Of a DNA stretch of 51,809 nucleotides, positions 7,354 to 15,491 are shown piece by piece; the first letter of the stretch is position 1, and the number at the start of each line of letters is the position of its first letter. The position numbers and the translations under genes were made by a program. The notes below the pieces were generated by a model, which saw nothing but the letters and a program-made list of their open reading frames with translations, was not told the origin of the DNA and did not search any database. This stretch comes from Clostridiales bacterium (GTDB lineage Bacteria > Bacillota > Clostridia > Oscillospirales > Butyricicoccaceae), in the NCBI GenBank assembly GCA_019421385.1, contig JAHZFK010000005.1, positions 33,869 through 85,677 on the forward strand, read 5' to 3'.

Positions 7354-8835
7354 TTAGTTTTTCTTCCAGCTGCCATCGGGCAGCGCAGTATATTGCTGCG
7401 GCTCAGCTGCCGCCAGCTTACCAATCTCCAGTGCGGTGAACAACTGCTCGTCCAGCTCATAGGTCTGTCCGTCCAGTGTCTTCATCGCCATATCCAGCGC
7501 CTGCAGCATTTCGGGGGAAGCATACAGCTCCGACTCCATCTCATAGCTTGCAAGGAACGACTGCACTGCGCTCATAACACTGCTGTCAAACGTATTGGTG
7601 GGCTCGTCCAGCAGGCCAAGCAGCACCAGACGCTCGGTCATCGCGTAAACATTGTCCGACTGCGTGCCGAAACGGATGCTCTCCGACGTATCGAGCGGCG
7701 TCAGACGATCCGAGTTCACCGTTACTGTGCGGTTCTCGATCTGGATATCCGGTGTCAGACCGACACCCTCCCAGCAGCCCTGCTGGGGCAACTCCATCTC
7801 CAGCGTGGTAATGACCAGCTTGTCGCCATTGATCAGATCCAGATGATACTGACCCTGACCCTTGCCATAGGTCTTTTCACCGACCAGTGCGGCCGCGCCA
7901 TTGTCCTGCAAGCTGCCTGCCAGCAGCTCTGCGGCCGAAGCAGTGCCGCCGTCTACCAGCACAATAATTTTGTTCAGCGGCAAAGCACCGCCGGTAGAGA
8001 AATGCTCCTCCAGACCGCCCATATCCTCACGCCAGCGCACGCCGGCAAGGTAGACGTTCGCATCCTGCACCATAGCGTCCGCCATTTTGAAGACAATGTC
8101 GATCACACCGCCGCCGTTGCCGCGCAGATCCAGAATGACCGCGCGGGTGTTCTTTTCGTCCAGCCCCTGCCAGATTTCCGAAAAGGCCGTCCAGTCGTTT
8201 TCCGAACCCATCGCGCTGATTTTGATGTACTCCACACCATCTGCCATGGTCTGGCTGGATACATACACCTGATTGACCTGCCGCCGCACACAGGTGACGG
8301 TCAGCTCACGGCCCTGCCGCTGCACGGTGACGGATACGCTGCTGCCTTCCGGCCCGCGCAGCATTTCGGCAACGTCTGCATTGGTCAGCTGCGTGGTATC
8401 CTTGCCGTCCACCGCGACAATCAGGTCGCCGATCTGCAGTCCTGCCTCTTCTGCAGAAGAATAGCGCATAACCTCGCCAATCCGTATGCCGCTGGCGGTT
8501 TGTTCCATCCCCACACCGATGCCGACAAAGCCCTCGAGCGTGGAAAAGCCCTCGGAGTATTCCTCGCTCGACAGATACATGGAATGCGTATCTAGCAGCG
8601 AAAGAATATCGTTGAGGACGTTATACATTTCCTCGGGATGATCCTGCAAATACTTATTGATGTAGTTTTGCAGCACATACGGATTATTCTCCGCTTTCAA
8701 ACCCAAGCTATCAACGAGCGCCCACACGCCGTCAAACCATGTTTCGCTCTGTCCGTCCTGTGTGATCGCACCAGCCGGCACGATCAGCGTCGCTGACAGC
8801 GCCAGCGCCGCCAGACGTTTTGCAATTTTCTTCAT
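7354..8835 (-). CDS. S41 family carboxyl-terminal processing peptidase with PDZ domain
   Basis: A 493-residue exported serine protease of the CtpA type. A signal peptide (MKKIAKRLAALALSATLIVP) is followed by a helical region, a PDZ domain (about residues 95-185, including GVGMEQTASGIRIGEV and GLQIGDLIVAVDG) and the S41 core with DLRGNGGG, VLVDGGTASAAELLAG (the catalytic Ser) and GEKTYGKGQGQ (the catalytic Lys). The C-terminus has a peptidoglycan-binding-like helical part. The ATG at 8835 follows GGAG and begins the signal peptide; the upstream open frame runs through the hairpin array and is unlikely to be coding. Such enzymes trim envelope or cell-wall proteins outside the membrane. Confidence 0.93.
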   Translation of the reverse strand: MKKIAKRLAALALSATLIVPAGAITQDGQSETWFDGVWALVDSLGLKAENNPYVLQNYINKYLQDHPEEMYNVLNDILSLLDTHSMYLSSEEYSEGFSTLEGFVGIGVGMEQTASGIRIGEVMRYSSAEEAGLQIGDLIVAVDGKDTTQLTNADVAEMLRGPEGSSVSVTVQRQGRELTVTCVRRQVNQVYVSSQTMADGVEYIKISAMGSENDWTAFSEIWQGLDEKNTRAVILDLRGNGGGVIDIVFKMADAMVQDANVYLAGVRWREDMGGLEEHFSTGGALPLNKIIVLVDGGTASAAELLAGSLQDNGAAALVGEKTYGKGQGQYHLDLINGDKLVITTLEMELPQQGCWEGVGLTPDIQIENRTVTVNSDRLTPLDTSESIRFGTQSDNVYAMTERLVLLGLLDEPTNTFDSSVMSAVQSFLASYEMESELYASPEMLQALDMAMKTLDGQTYELDEQLFTALEIGKLAAAEPQQYTALPDGSWKKN

Positions 8836-8885
8836 AAAAATCTCCATTTTCAGAGAACCATCGCGCTTGCGCGCCCATTCAAACA

Positions 8886-9044
8886 GAAAATTGCTGCTTG
8901 CAGCAATTTTCATCAAAAGCATGGGCTTTGCCCATGCTTTTGATACCCCGACTCAGCCGCCTTGGGCGGCGTCCAGGGGGTATCAAAACCGGGTTTCTTC
9001 CGGAACCCGGTTTTGTATATAGGGGGAATTGGATTCCCCCTATA
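8886..9044. repeat. Array of five perfect hairpins between argS and the S41 protease gene
   Basis: Five inverted repeats lie almost head to tail. Arms are 8886-8896/8901-8911; 8912-8926/8930-8944 (15 bp, three-base loop); 8938-8949/8977-8988 with an inner 8956-8961/8965-8970; 8985-8995/9004-9014; and 9018-9029/9033-9044 (12 bp, three-base loop). All arms listed pair perfectly. The word ATCAAAA or its complement occurs three times (8912, 8938, 8982), so the second and third hairpins exclude each other. Most have A-runs before and T-runs after, like short bidirectional terminators, but none has a long U tract. Confidence 0.85.
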
Positions 9045-9049
9045 CTGTC

Positions 9050-10747
9050 TTACATCGTTTCCGGTGCGTCCACGCCGATCAGACCGAGCGCGTTGGCGAT
9101 GGTCTGCCGAGCCGCAAGGCACAGCGCCAGACGAGCAGCGCACAGCTTTTCGTCGTCGCACTTGATGCGACATGCATTATAGAAGTGATGGAACTGCTGC
9201 GCAAGCGCCACGGCATACTTGTTAAGGCGCGACGGGTCGCGGCTGACTGCGGCCTGCACGATCTCCTCCGGCAGCAGCGCAATCGTCTTGACGAGCTGCC
9301 GCTCGTCCGCGCTGGTCAGCACGGACAGGTCAACCGTTTTCAGGTCAGGCATGGGCACGCCGCCCTCAGTGCAGTTCTTGATGACCGAGCAGATGCGCGC
9401 ATGAGCGTACTGCACATAATAAAGCGGGTTGTCCGAATCCTGCTTGACCGCAAGGTCAAGATCGAACTCCATCTGGGTCTCCGCCGCGCGGGAATTGAAG
9501 AAAAAACGCGCCGCATCGACCGGAATCTCGTCCAGCAGGTCGGTCAGCGTCAGGCTCTTGCCCGTGCGCTTGGACATACGGACGACTTCGCCGCCCTGCA
9601 TCATGCGCACCAGCTGCATGAGTACGATCTCCAGACGGTGCGAGCCATCCAGTCCCAGCGCGTCGAGCGCGCACTGCAAACGCTTGACGTGTCCATGGTG
9701 GTCTGCGCCCCAGATATTGATAACACGGTCAAAGCCGCGCTTTTCAAACTTGTTGCGGTGATACGCGATATCCGCCGCAAAATAGGTGTAAAAACCGTTG
9801 GCGCGGCGCAGCACGTCGTCCTTGTCGCAGCCAAAGTCGGTCGAACGCAGCCAGAGGGCGCCGTCCTCGGTCTCATAAGTCGCACCCTTTTCGGTCAGCA
9901 TGTCAATGGTTTCCTTGACATAGCCGCTCTGATGCAACTCGCTCTCACGGAACCAAACGTCATAGTTGATCTTATAACGCTTGAGGTCGCGCTCCATGCG
10001 TGCAATATTGGTCGGCAGGCCGTAGCCCTCGATGATGGCAAAGCGCTCCTCCGGGGTTTTGTCCATCAGGCTGTCGCCATACTGCTCAACCAAATCATGC
10101 GCCAGCGCCTTGATGTCGTCGCCCTGATACCACGAGGGGTCGAATTCGATCGCGTCCTCGCCGCGGATCTCCTGAATATAGCGGCCTTCGACCGAATGGG
10201 CAAACTTATCGACCTGATTGCCCGCGTCATTGATATAGAATTCGCGCGTTACGTCGTTACCCGACCAATCGAGCACGGACGACAGGCAGTCGCCCAGCAC
10301 GCCGCCGCGTGCGTTGCCCATGTGCATCGGGCCGGTGGGGTTGGCGGACACGAACTCGACCATCACTTTTTCCGGAGTTTTGGTCTGGCTGCGGCCGTAA
10401 TCCGCGCCGCGCTCAAACACATCGCGCACCGCTTTTTCGTACCACTTCTGGCCGAGGGTGAAGTTCATAAAGCCCGGGCCGGCGATCTCCACCTTATCAA
10501 AGCAGCTGTCCGCCAGCTCCAGATTGCTCACGACCGCCTCCGCAATCTTGCGGGGCGCCATACGCAAGGGCTTGGCGCACTGCATGGCGAAGGTGGAAGC
10601 CCAGTCGCCGTTGGATGCATCCTTCGGGGTCTCGACCGCGACGGGCGGGATATCGCCCTCGGGCAGCTGCCCTGCCGCCACAGCCTTATGGTAAGCCGCC
10701 TCGACCACACGGGTGGCCTCGGCACGCGCAAATTCATATGCGTTCAT
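9050..10747 (-). CDS. argS: Arginine--tRNA ligase
   Basis: A 565-residue class I aminoacyl-tRNA synthetase that charges tRNA-Arg. The N-terminal additional domain is followed by the HIGH-type motif in SANPTGPMHMGNARGG (His142 to Asn145) and the KMSKS-like motif RMSKRTGKSLTL, here MSKRTG as is common in ArgS. The C-terminal DALR anticodon-binding domain (from about residue 450) includes YVQYAHARICSVIK and ends with the typical RQTIANALGLIGVDAPETM. Full length. It starts 25 bases after the DUF1934 gene on the same strand and is followed by the hairpin array. Confidence 0.98.
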   Translation of the reverse strand: MNAYEFARAEATRVVEAAYHKAVAAGQLPEGDIPPVAVETPKDASNGDWASTFAMQCAKPLRMAPRKIAEAVVSNLELADSCFDKVEIAGPGFMNFTLGQKWYEKAVRDVFERGADYGRSQTKTPEKVMVEFVSANPTGPMHMGNARGGVLGDCLSSVLDWSGNDVTREFYINDAGNQVDKFAHSVEGRYIQEIRGEDAIEFDPSWYQGDDIKALAHDLVEQYGDSLMDKTPEERFAIIEGYGLPTNIARMERDLKRYKINYDVWFRESELHQSGYVKETIDMLTEKGATYETEDGALWLRSTDFGCDKDDVLRRANGFYTYFAADIAYHRNKFEKRGFDRVINIWGADHHGHVKRLQCALDALGLDGSHRLEIVLMQLVRMMQGGEVVRMSKRTGKSLTLTDLLDEIPVDAARFFFNSRAAETQMEFDLDLAVKQDSDNPLYYVQYAHARICSVIKNCTEGGVPMPDLKTVDLSVLTSADERQLVKTIALLPEEIVQAAVSRDPSRLNKYAVALAQQFHHFYNACRIKCDDEKLCAARLALCLAARQTIANALGLIGVDAPETM

Positions 10748-10771
10748 CTGTTCACTCTCCGTTATTCTTTA

Positions 10772-11209
10772 TCAAACCTGTACCGGCTGCGTGGATACCA
10801 CCATTTCAAAATGATGCTCGCCCATCAGCGAGTGATCCACCTCCACCGTATAATCAATCACCAGCTCGCCGCCGTTTTCCCCCACGGTGTTGCGCACGCG
10901 CGAGGTGTGGGTGGAAACCGTCATTTCCGCGCCGATCGGCGTCTGATACAATCCTACATGCCGCTCATCCTCAGCAAACAGCATGTGCGAAGGGTATGCG
11001 CCCGTGCGGATGAGCGCGACCGTCTTGCCGTCCAGCTTGACCGTGGTCTTGGTGCCTTCCAGCCCGGTCAGCTCGCTCTCCTCATAGGCGATGTAATATT
11101 TGCCGCCGCGCTCATACAGCGTCGCGGCTGTTACCAGATCGATCTTCTCCTCATCACAGCCCGTAAACTGCTGTTTGGAGGAAATCGACAGCCAAACGTC
11201 CTTTTTCAT
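10772..11209 (-). CDS. DUF1934 domain protein (YwiB-like beta-barrel)
   Basis: A 145-residue protein matching DUF1934, a small lipocalin-like beta-barrel family of Firmicutes with no established function. Recognisable strands include DLVTAATLYERGGKYYIAYEE, TGLEGTKTTVKLDG and IDYTVEVDHSLMGEHHFEM, which matches the conserved family end. The ATG at 11209 follows GGAG at seven bases; the open frame reaches further upstream into the murI end. Its place directly before argS is a well-known neighbourhood in Bacillus and Clostridia. It is likely translated from a long ddl-murI-argS transcript. Confidence 0.88.
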   Translation of the reverse strand: MKKDVWLSISSKQQFTGCDEEKIDLVTAATLYERGGKYYIAYEESELTGLEGTKTTVKLDGKTVALIRTGAYPSHMLFAEDERHVGLYQTPIGAEMTVSTHTSRVRNTVGENGGELVIDYTVEVDHSLMGEHHFEMVVSTQPVQV

Positions 11210-11232
11210 AACACACTCCGTATATGCCTGTG

Positions 11233-12030
11233 TCAATAGCTCGAAATATCGACCAAGCCCGCACCCACGTCGATCTGCTCCTGCAAAAACAGGCAGGCAA
11301 GCTGGTCAAATCCGTCCGGATCGTCCGAAACGAAATAGCGGGTCTCGCCCGGGCCTCCGGCTGGGTCGAACTGCGTCGAGGCAAGGTTTGCCGCCTCCGC
11401 ACCCGAGTCGATCAGCGTCACATCCGAACCCATAAAGTCCCCAATCACGCCTTCCAGCAGCGGATAATGCGTGCAGCCCAGAATCAGCGTATCCACGCCC
11501 GCCTCTTTGAGCGGTGCGAGATACTCCGCCACGACCGTTTCGATCACCACATCCCCGCGCTGCACGCGGCCGTTTTCGACCAGCGGCACAAACAGCGGGC
11601 AGGGCTGTGTATACAGCGTCAGGCTGCCGTCCGCGTGGTGCAGATAGCGCTCATACGCGCCCGACCGCACGGTTGCGGCCGTGCCAATCACGCCGACCTT
11701 GCCGTTTTGCGTCATCGTCATCGCGCGGCGGCACGCGGGTTCGACCGTGCCGATGATCGGGATATCGTTCTCCTGCCCGAGCAGGTCGAGCGCGACCGAC
11801 GAAACGGTATTGTTGGCGAGAATCGGCGCCTTCCGGTCAATCCGCCTTAGGAATGCAACGTCCCGCCGCGCGTATTTAATGATGGTATCCCGCCCGCGCG
11901 TACCATACGGCACGCGGCCGGTATCACCGAAATAGATAATATCCTCGTCCGGCATGAGCGCGTGCAGCCGCCGCACGGCGGTCAGTCCGCCCAGACCGGA
12001 ATCAAACACGCCGATCGCGCGATTATCCAT
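11233..12030 (-). CDS. murI: Glutamate racemase family protein lacking the first catalytic cysteine
   Basis: A 265-residue member of the aspartate/glutamate racemase family, which makes D-glutamate for peptidoglycan. Family motifs are present: GVFDSGLGGLTAV, YFGDTGRVPYGT, GVIGTAATV, and LILGCTHYPLL with Cys186 and His188. The first catalytic cysteine is missing: the usual ACNT is ANNT, with Asn73 encoded by AAC at 11812-11814. It also has Gly for the usual Ala in the FGDT motif. Racemisation normally needs both cysteines, so this protein may be inactive as a racemase or specialised. It overlaps the end of ddl by eight bases. Confidence 0.9.
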   Translation of the reverse strand: MDNRAIGVFDSGLGGLTAVRRLHALMPDEDIIYFGDTGRVPYGTRGRDTIIKYARRDVAFLRRIDRKAPILANNTVSSVALDLLGQENDIPIIGTVEPACRRAMTMTQNGKVGVIGTAATVRSGAYERYLHHADGSLTLYTQPCPLFVPLVENGRVQRGDVVIETVVAEYLAPLKEAGVDTLILGCTHYPLLEGVIGDFMGSDVTLIDSGAEAANLASTQFDPAGGPGETRYFVSDDPDGFDQLACLFLQEQIDVGAGLVDISSY

Positions 12031-13102
12031 GATGCTCCTCCAGCGCCAGCTCGATCAAACGATCCAGCAGGGCGGGATAGCGCAGGCCTTCATATTCAAA
12101 CAGCTTGGGGTACATACTGATCGAGGTAAAGCCCGGGATCGAGTTCAGTTCATTGAACACGACCTCGCCGTCCTTATGGGTGACAAAGAAGTCCACGCGG
12201 GACAGGCCGCGGCAGCCCAGCGCGATATACACGCGCAGCGCGTTCTGCCGAACAGTCTCGATCTGGCGCTCGGTGACGTGCGCCGGGATATACAGCTTGG
12301 AGCTTTCATCCTTATATTTGGCGTCAAACGTATAGAACTCCTGCGTCGGCGCGATCTCGCCCACGGTGGACGCGACCGGCTTCTGATTGCCGAGCACCGC
12401 GCACTCAACCTCATGCCCGTCGATAAACTCCTCGACCAGCACCTTGCTGTCCAGCTTGAACGCCTCAGTCAAACCGGCAGCCAGCTCGAGCATGTTGTTT
12501 GCCTTGGCAACACCCACCGACGAGCCCTGCGAGCAGGGCTTGACAAACACCGGAAACGCGCCAAGCGCCTCCGCCGCCGCACGGACAACGCCTTCCGCGC
12601 CGCGCTCAAAATCATGGCGCAGGGCAAGGTAATACTTTGCCTGCCGCACGCCTGCTGTGTCTACGATCGCCTTGGTGATCGACTTATCCATCGAGTTTGC
12701 GCTCGCTGCCACGCCGCAGCCCACATACGGGATGCCCGCCAGCTCCAGTAGACCCTGCATCGTGCCGTCCTCACCGCCGATGCCATGCAGCACCGGGAAC
12801 ACACAGTCCATCCGGATGTGCTGCACGCCGTCCTCGGCAAACAGCGTCAGACCGTGCACGCTGCGGTCAGGAGACAGCACCGCCGGAACCTTATCCGTCA
12901 TGCGCTCCCACGAGCCGTTTTCCACGCGGTCCGCGTCGCAGGTCGGGCAATAGAACCATTTGCCCTCCTGCGTGATGCCGACCGCATAAACCTCATATTT
13001 ATTCTTGTCCAGATTGCGCAGAATGGACGCGGCGGACAGGCACGAGATATCATGCTCACTCGAAACACCGCCGAACAATACCGCCAGCTTCATTTTTCTC
13101 AT
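12023..13102 (-). CDS. ddl: D-alanine--D-alanine ligase
   Basis: A 359-residue ATP-grasp ligase that makes the D-Ala-D-Ala dipeptide of peptidoglycan. Motifs in order: VLFGGVSSEHDISCLSAASI at the N-terminus, VFPVLHGIGGEDGTMQGLLE, the ATP-grasp segment FPVFVKPCSQGSSVGVAKA, EEFIDGHEVECAVLG, FDAKYKDESSKLYIPA and the metal-binding NELNSIPGFTSISMYPKL. The DAKY loop is that of D-Ala-D-Ala enzymes rather than VanA-type D-lactate ligases. The start may be ATG 13102 or ATG 13093. It heads a wall/translation operon with murI, its own promoter lying just upstream. Confidence 0.96.
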   Translation of the reverse strand: MRKMKLAVLFGGVSSEHDISCLSAASILRNLDKNKYEVYAVGITQEGKWFYCPTCDADRVENGSWERMTDKVPAVLSPDRSVHGLTLFAEDGVQHIRMDCVFPVLHGIGGEDGTMQGLLELAGIPYVGCGVAASANSMDKSITKAIVDTAGVRQAKYYLALRHDFERGAEGVVRAAAEALGAFPVFVKPCSQGSSVGVAKANNMLELAAGLTEAFKLDSKVLVEEFIDGHEVECAVLGNQKPVASTVGEIAPTQEFYTFDAKYKDESSKLYIPAHVTERQIETVRQNALRVYIALGCRGLSRVDFFVTHKDGEVVFNELNSIPGFTSISMYPKLFEYEGLRYPALLDRLIELALEEHHG

Positions 13103-13143
13103 TCGCCCCTTCTCATTCGATACTTTCTACTCATACAGAAAAC

Positions 13144-13172
13144 ATTATACGCCATATCTCCCGCGAATACAA
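13144..13172 (-). promoter_or_regulatory. Promoter of the ddl-murI operon
   Basis: On the minus strand TTGTAT and TATAAT are separated by 17 bases, ending about 42 bases before the ddl start. It is divergent from the padR promoter about 75 bases away. Confidence 0.8.
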
Positions 13173-13246
13173 TGCGAAATCGCGCTTTTCCGCGCACCGT
13201 TTCTACAAAATTTACAATTTCTTCACACTATTTTTTTAGATGCCCG

Positions 13247-13277
13247 TTGACACGCTATATTATATCTCATATAATAT
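13247..13277 (+). promoter_or_regulatory. Promoter and likely autoregulatory operator of the padR operon
   Basis: TTGACA (13247-13252) and TATAAT (13270-13275) are separated by 17 bases. The -10 box lies inside a perfect 9-bp inverted repeat with a three-base centre, ATATTATAT-CTC-ATATAATAT (13257-13277), so a bound dimer would block RNA polymerase. PadR proteins commonly repress their own operon; the link is inferred from position. Confidence 0.8.
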
Positions 13278-13308
13278 TATTGCAAACACAAAAGAGAGGT
13301 GATACCCT

Positions 13309-13620
13309 ATGTCATACCCGATCGCCTCCTCCCTGCTCGACGGCATCGTGCTTGCGGTGGTCGAGCGAGAGAGTACTTACGGCTACCGTATCACACAGGA
13401 CGTGCAAAAAGTGCTGGAAATTTCCGAATCCACGCTGTATCCCGTACTGCGCCGCCTGCAAAAGGACGGCTGCCTGACGACCTATGACGAAGCCTTCGCC
13501 GGGCGCAACCGGCGGTACTACAAAATCACAGAGCATGGCCGCGCGCAGCTCCGGCAGCACCGCATCGACTGGCAAAACTACCGGAACGGCATCGACGCGA
13601 TCTTTTTTTGGAGGGGATAG
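13309..13620 (+). CDS. PadR family transcriptional regulator
   Basis: A 103-residue winged-helix DNA-binding protein. The PadR domain fills the protein: LLDGIVLAVVERESTYGYRITQDVQ, then the recognition-helix region ESTLYPVLRRLQKDGCLTTY and the wing GRNRRYYKITEHGRAQL. It is the short PadR-s2 type with almost no C-terminal dimerisation extension. An AGAGAGG site precedes the ATG. It is the first gene of an operon with a DUF1700 membrane protein three bases downstream and a DUF4097 protein, a common Firmicutes trio thought to respond to envelope stress. It probably represses this operon through the palindrome over the promoter. Confidence 0.95.
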   Translation: MSYPIASSLLDGIVLAVVERESTYGYRITQDVQKVLEISESTLYPVLRRLQKDGCLTTYDEAFAGRNRRYYKITEHGRAQLRQHRIDWQNYRNGIDAIFFWRG

Positions 13621-13623
13621 CCA

Positions 13624-14283
13624 ATGAACAGAACTGAATATATGGCGGCGCTGCGGCGTGCGCTTTCCGCCCTGCCCGAGGAGGAACGCGCCAGCGCCCT
13701 GCGCTATTACGAGGAATATTTCGACGACGCCGGTCCGGAAAACGAACAAAAGGTGATTGCCGATCTGGGCGCGCCGGAAAAGGTCGCCGAACAGATCCTT
13801 GCCGATTATCGGGAACTGACAGCCGTGCCGCCCTCGTCCAAAGACACGGCGCCGCAGCCGAAAAAGCGCCGCTGGCGTGGGATCAGTCCATTGCTTCTGG
13901 TCGTACTGGTGCTGCTCGCCCTCCCGATGGGCATCCCGCTCGCGGGCGTGCTGGTCGGTGTGATCGCAACCGTTTTCGGCGTACTGCTGGCTGTCGCACT
14001 GGTGGCGCTGGCGTTCATCGTGATTGTGCCGCTCGGCCTGCTGGCAGCAGGCGTTGTCCTGTGCGGATTCTCGTTCACCCTGTGGAGCATCCCAGCCAGC
14101 GCAGTGCTGACCCTTGGCTGCGGCCTTGCGCTGTTCGCACTGGGTATTCTGGTCTCGCTGCTGATGATCAAGCTATGCATCCTGTTTGTGCCGCCGCTGT
14201 TTCGTCTTTTGGTCGCCATTCTTCGCTGGCCATTCGACAAGCTTCGCGGCCGCACCCGCAAAAACGGAGGTGACGCGCAATGA
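13624..14283 (+). CDS. DUF1700 (HAAS-domain) membrane protein
   Basis: A 219-residue protein. The N-terminal cytoplasmic HAAS-type helical domain (about residues 1-60, MNRTEYMAALRRALSALPEE) carries the family motif YYEEYFDDAG. Then a proline/basic linker leads into three to four hydrophobic segments (about residues 85-190). It begins three bases after padR and overlaps the next gene by four bases (ATGA), so translation is coupled. Family members are co-transcribed with PadR and DUF4097 proteins and are thought to transmit membrane-stress signals; the direct function is not established. Confidence 0.92.
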   Translation: MNRTEYMAALRRALSALPEEERASALRYYEEYFDDAGPENEQKVIADLGAPEKVAEQILADYRELTAVPPSSKDTAPQPKKRRWRGISPLLLVVLVLLALPMGIPLAGVLVGVIATVFGVLLAVALVALAFIVIVPLGLLAAGVVLCGFSFTLWSIPASAVLTLGCGLALFALGILVSLLMIKLCILFVPPLFRLLVAILRWPFDKLRGRTRKNGGDAQ

Positions 14284-15191
14284 AAAAACTGGTTCTTGCC
14301 TGCTGTGCCGTGCTGGCGGTCGGCTGCTGCATGATGGTGGGCGGCTGGGCCGCAGGCGGGCAGCTGTACGGCTCGTATTATAACGGTCTGCTGCATCCGG
14401 TGACTGAGAGCCTGCACGACATGTCGGATTTCCTCAGCGGCCGCCTGCATTACCATACATGGTGGTCGGATGACGGCTGGCACAGCGGCTGGTTTGCCGA
14501 TGATTTCAGCGACCGCGTGGAAGATGTGGTCAACCAAAAGGTGGACGCCGCGCTCAATCGTCTCGATACCGACGTGTCGGAGAGCTACCCCGGAACCCGC
14601 CCGCCGTTTTCCCTGCCCAAAGCTTCTCTGGACAACATCCGCGAGCTGGAGCTGACCTGCAAAAGCGGCACCGGCAGCCGCTTCACCATTGAAAGCGGCA
14701 TGGACTATGGTCTGGAAGGCGATTTTTCCATCGTGACCAATGAGTTTGACCACGAAAAGTGGGAACTGGAAATCACCTGCAACGGCGACGAGGTCACCCT
14801 GATCCTGCCGGAAAGAGTCTCCAGCTATGGCGATATCGAAATCACCTCCCGACTGAATGCTACGATTGACATTGCCGTCCCGCTGCGTGCATCAAAAATT
14901 GACTTATATGCAGAAAGCGGCTCGATCGACGCCGATCTGCTATCCGCCCGCGAACTGGAGCTGTCGGTCAGCGACGGTCTGCTGTACGCCTATCTGGACG
15001 GCAATCCGCAAAACTACCACATCGAAGCCCAAAGCAACTCTGGTCCCGCGACCCTCAACGACGAGGAGTTGGTCGGCCCAAGCGCGGGCGTTTTGCGCTA
15101 CGACAACCGAAAATCTGTAAACAATCCCATCAACGAGTTGGAGATCCGCGTAAACGGCGGCGGAACCGTTGAACTATATACCATGGAGTAA
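14280..15191 (+). CDS. DUF4097 family beta-strand repeat protein, exported
   Basis: A 303-residue protein with an N-terminal signal or anchor (MKKLVLACCAVLAVGCCMMV). After a variable region of about 110 residues, the C-terminal part has the repeating short strands of the DUF4097 adhesin-like beta-solenoid: ELELTCKSGTG, WELEITCNGDEVTLILPE, ATIDIAVPLRASKIDLYAES, SIDADLLSARELELSVSDG. It is expected to face outside the membrane. It is coupled to the DUF1700 gene by a four-base overlap. Its role is unknown; the operon context suggests envelope homeostasis. Confidence 0.88.
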   Translation: MKKLVLACCAVLAVGCCMMVGGWAAGGQLYGSYYNGLLHPVTESLHDMSDFLSGRLHYHTWWSDDGWHSGWFADDFSDRVEDVVNQKVDAALNRLDTDVSESYPGTRPPFSLPKASLDNIRELELTCKSGTGSRFTIESGMDYGLEGDFSIVTNEFDHEKWELEITCNGDEVTLILPERVSSYGDIEITSRLNATIDIAVPLRASKIDLYAESGSIDADLLSARELELSVSDGLLYAYLDGNPQNYHIEAQSNSGPATLNDEELVGPSAGVLRYDNRKSVNNPINELEIRVNGGGTVELYTME

Positions 15192-15210
15192 CGGCAGAGC
15201 CGTCTCCCCC

Positions 15211-15239
15211 TTGACGAACCCCCAAAAACAACGTATGAT
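15211..15239 (+). promoter_or_regulatory. Internal promoter ahead of the PspC gene
   Basis: TTGACG and TATGAT are separated by exactly 17 bases, 21 bases before the PspC start codon. It would allow pspC and the next gene to be expressed without the PadR-controlled promoter. Confidence 0.78.
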
Positions 15240-15260
15240 AGATGAAAAGGAGTTTTTACT

Positions 15261-15458
15261 ATGAATGGCAAGAAATTATACCGCAGTGAGTCTGACCGCA
15301 TGTTGTGCGGCGTATGCGCGGGCATTGCCGAATATTTCGGCCTGGACCCGACACTCATTCGCCTTGCCTGGGCATTTCTCTGCTGCTTCGGCGGCACCGG
15401 CATTCTCGCCTATATCATTGCCGCCATCATTATCCCCAGCCAGAGCAACGTCCAGTAA
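15261..15458 (+). CDS. PspC domain protein
   Basis: A 65-residue protein that is almost entirely a PspC domain: KLYRSESDRMLCGVCAGIAEYFGLDPTLIR followed by one transmembrane helix (about residues 36-58) ending IIIPSQ. PspC proteins sit in the membrane and in proteobacteria sense phage-shock-type stress; short versions like this often accompany PadR/DUF1700/DUF4097 clusters in Firmicutes. A good AAAAGGAG ribosome site precedes the ATG. Confidence 0.95.
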   Translation: MNGKKLYRSESDRMLCGVCAGIAEYFGLDPTLIRLAWAFLCCFGGTGILAYIIAAIIIPSQSNVQ

Positions 15459-15491
15459 AACCCCTCCCCTAACGAGAGGATGTGCCCCCTT

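Noticed and set aside
9029..11239. A 736-codon open frame on the plus strand opposite argS and the DUF1934 gene
   Set aside because: It spans two real genes and the gap between them, and has no motif; it is a shadow of GC-rich coding on the minus strand.
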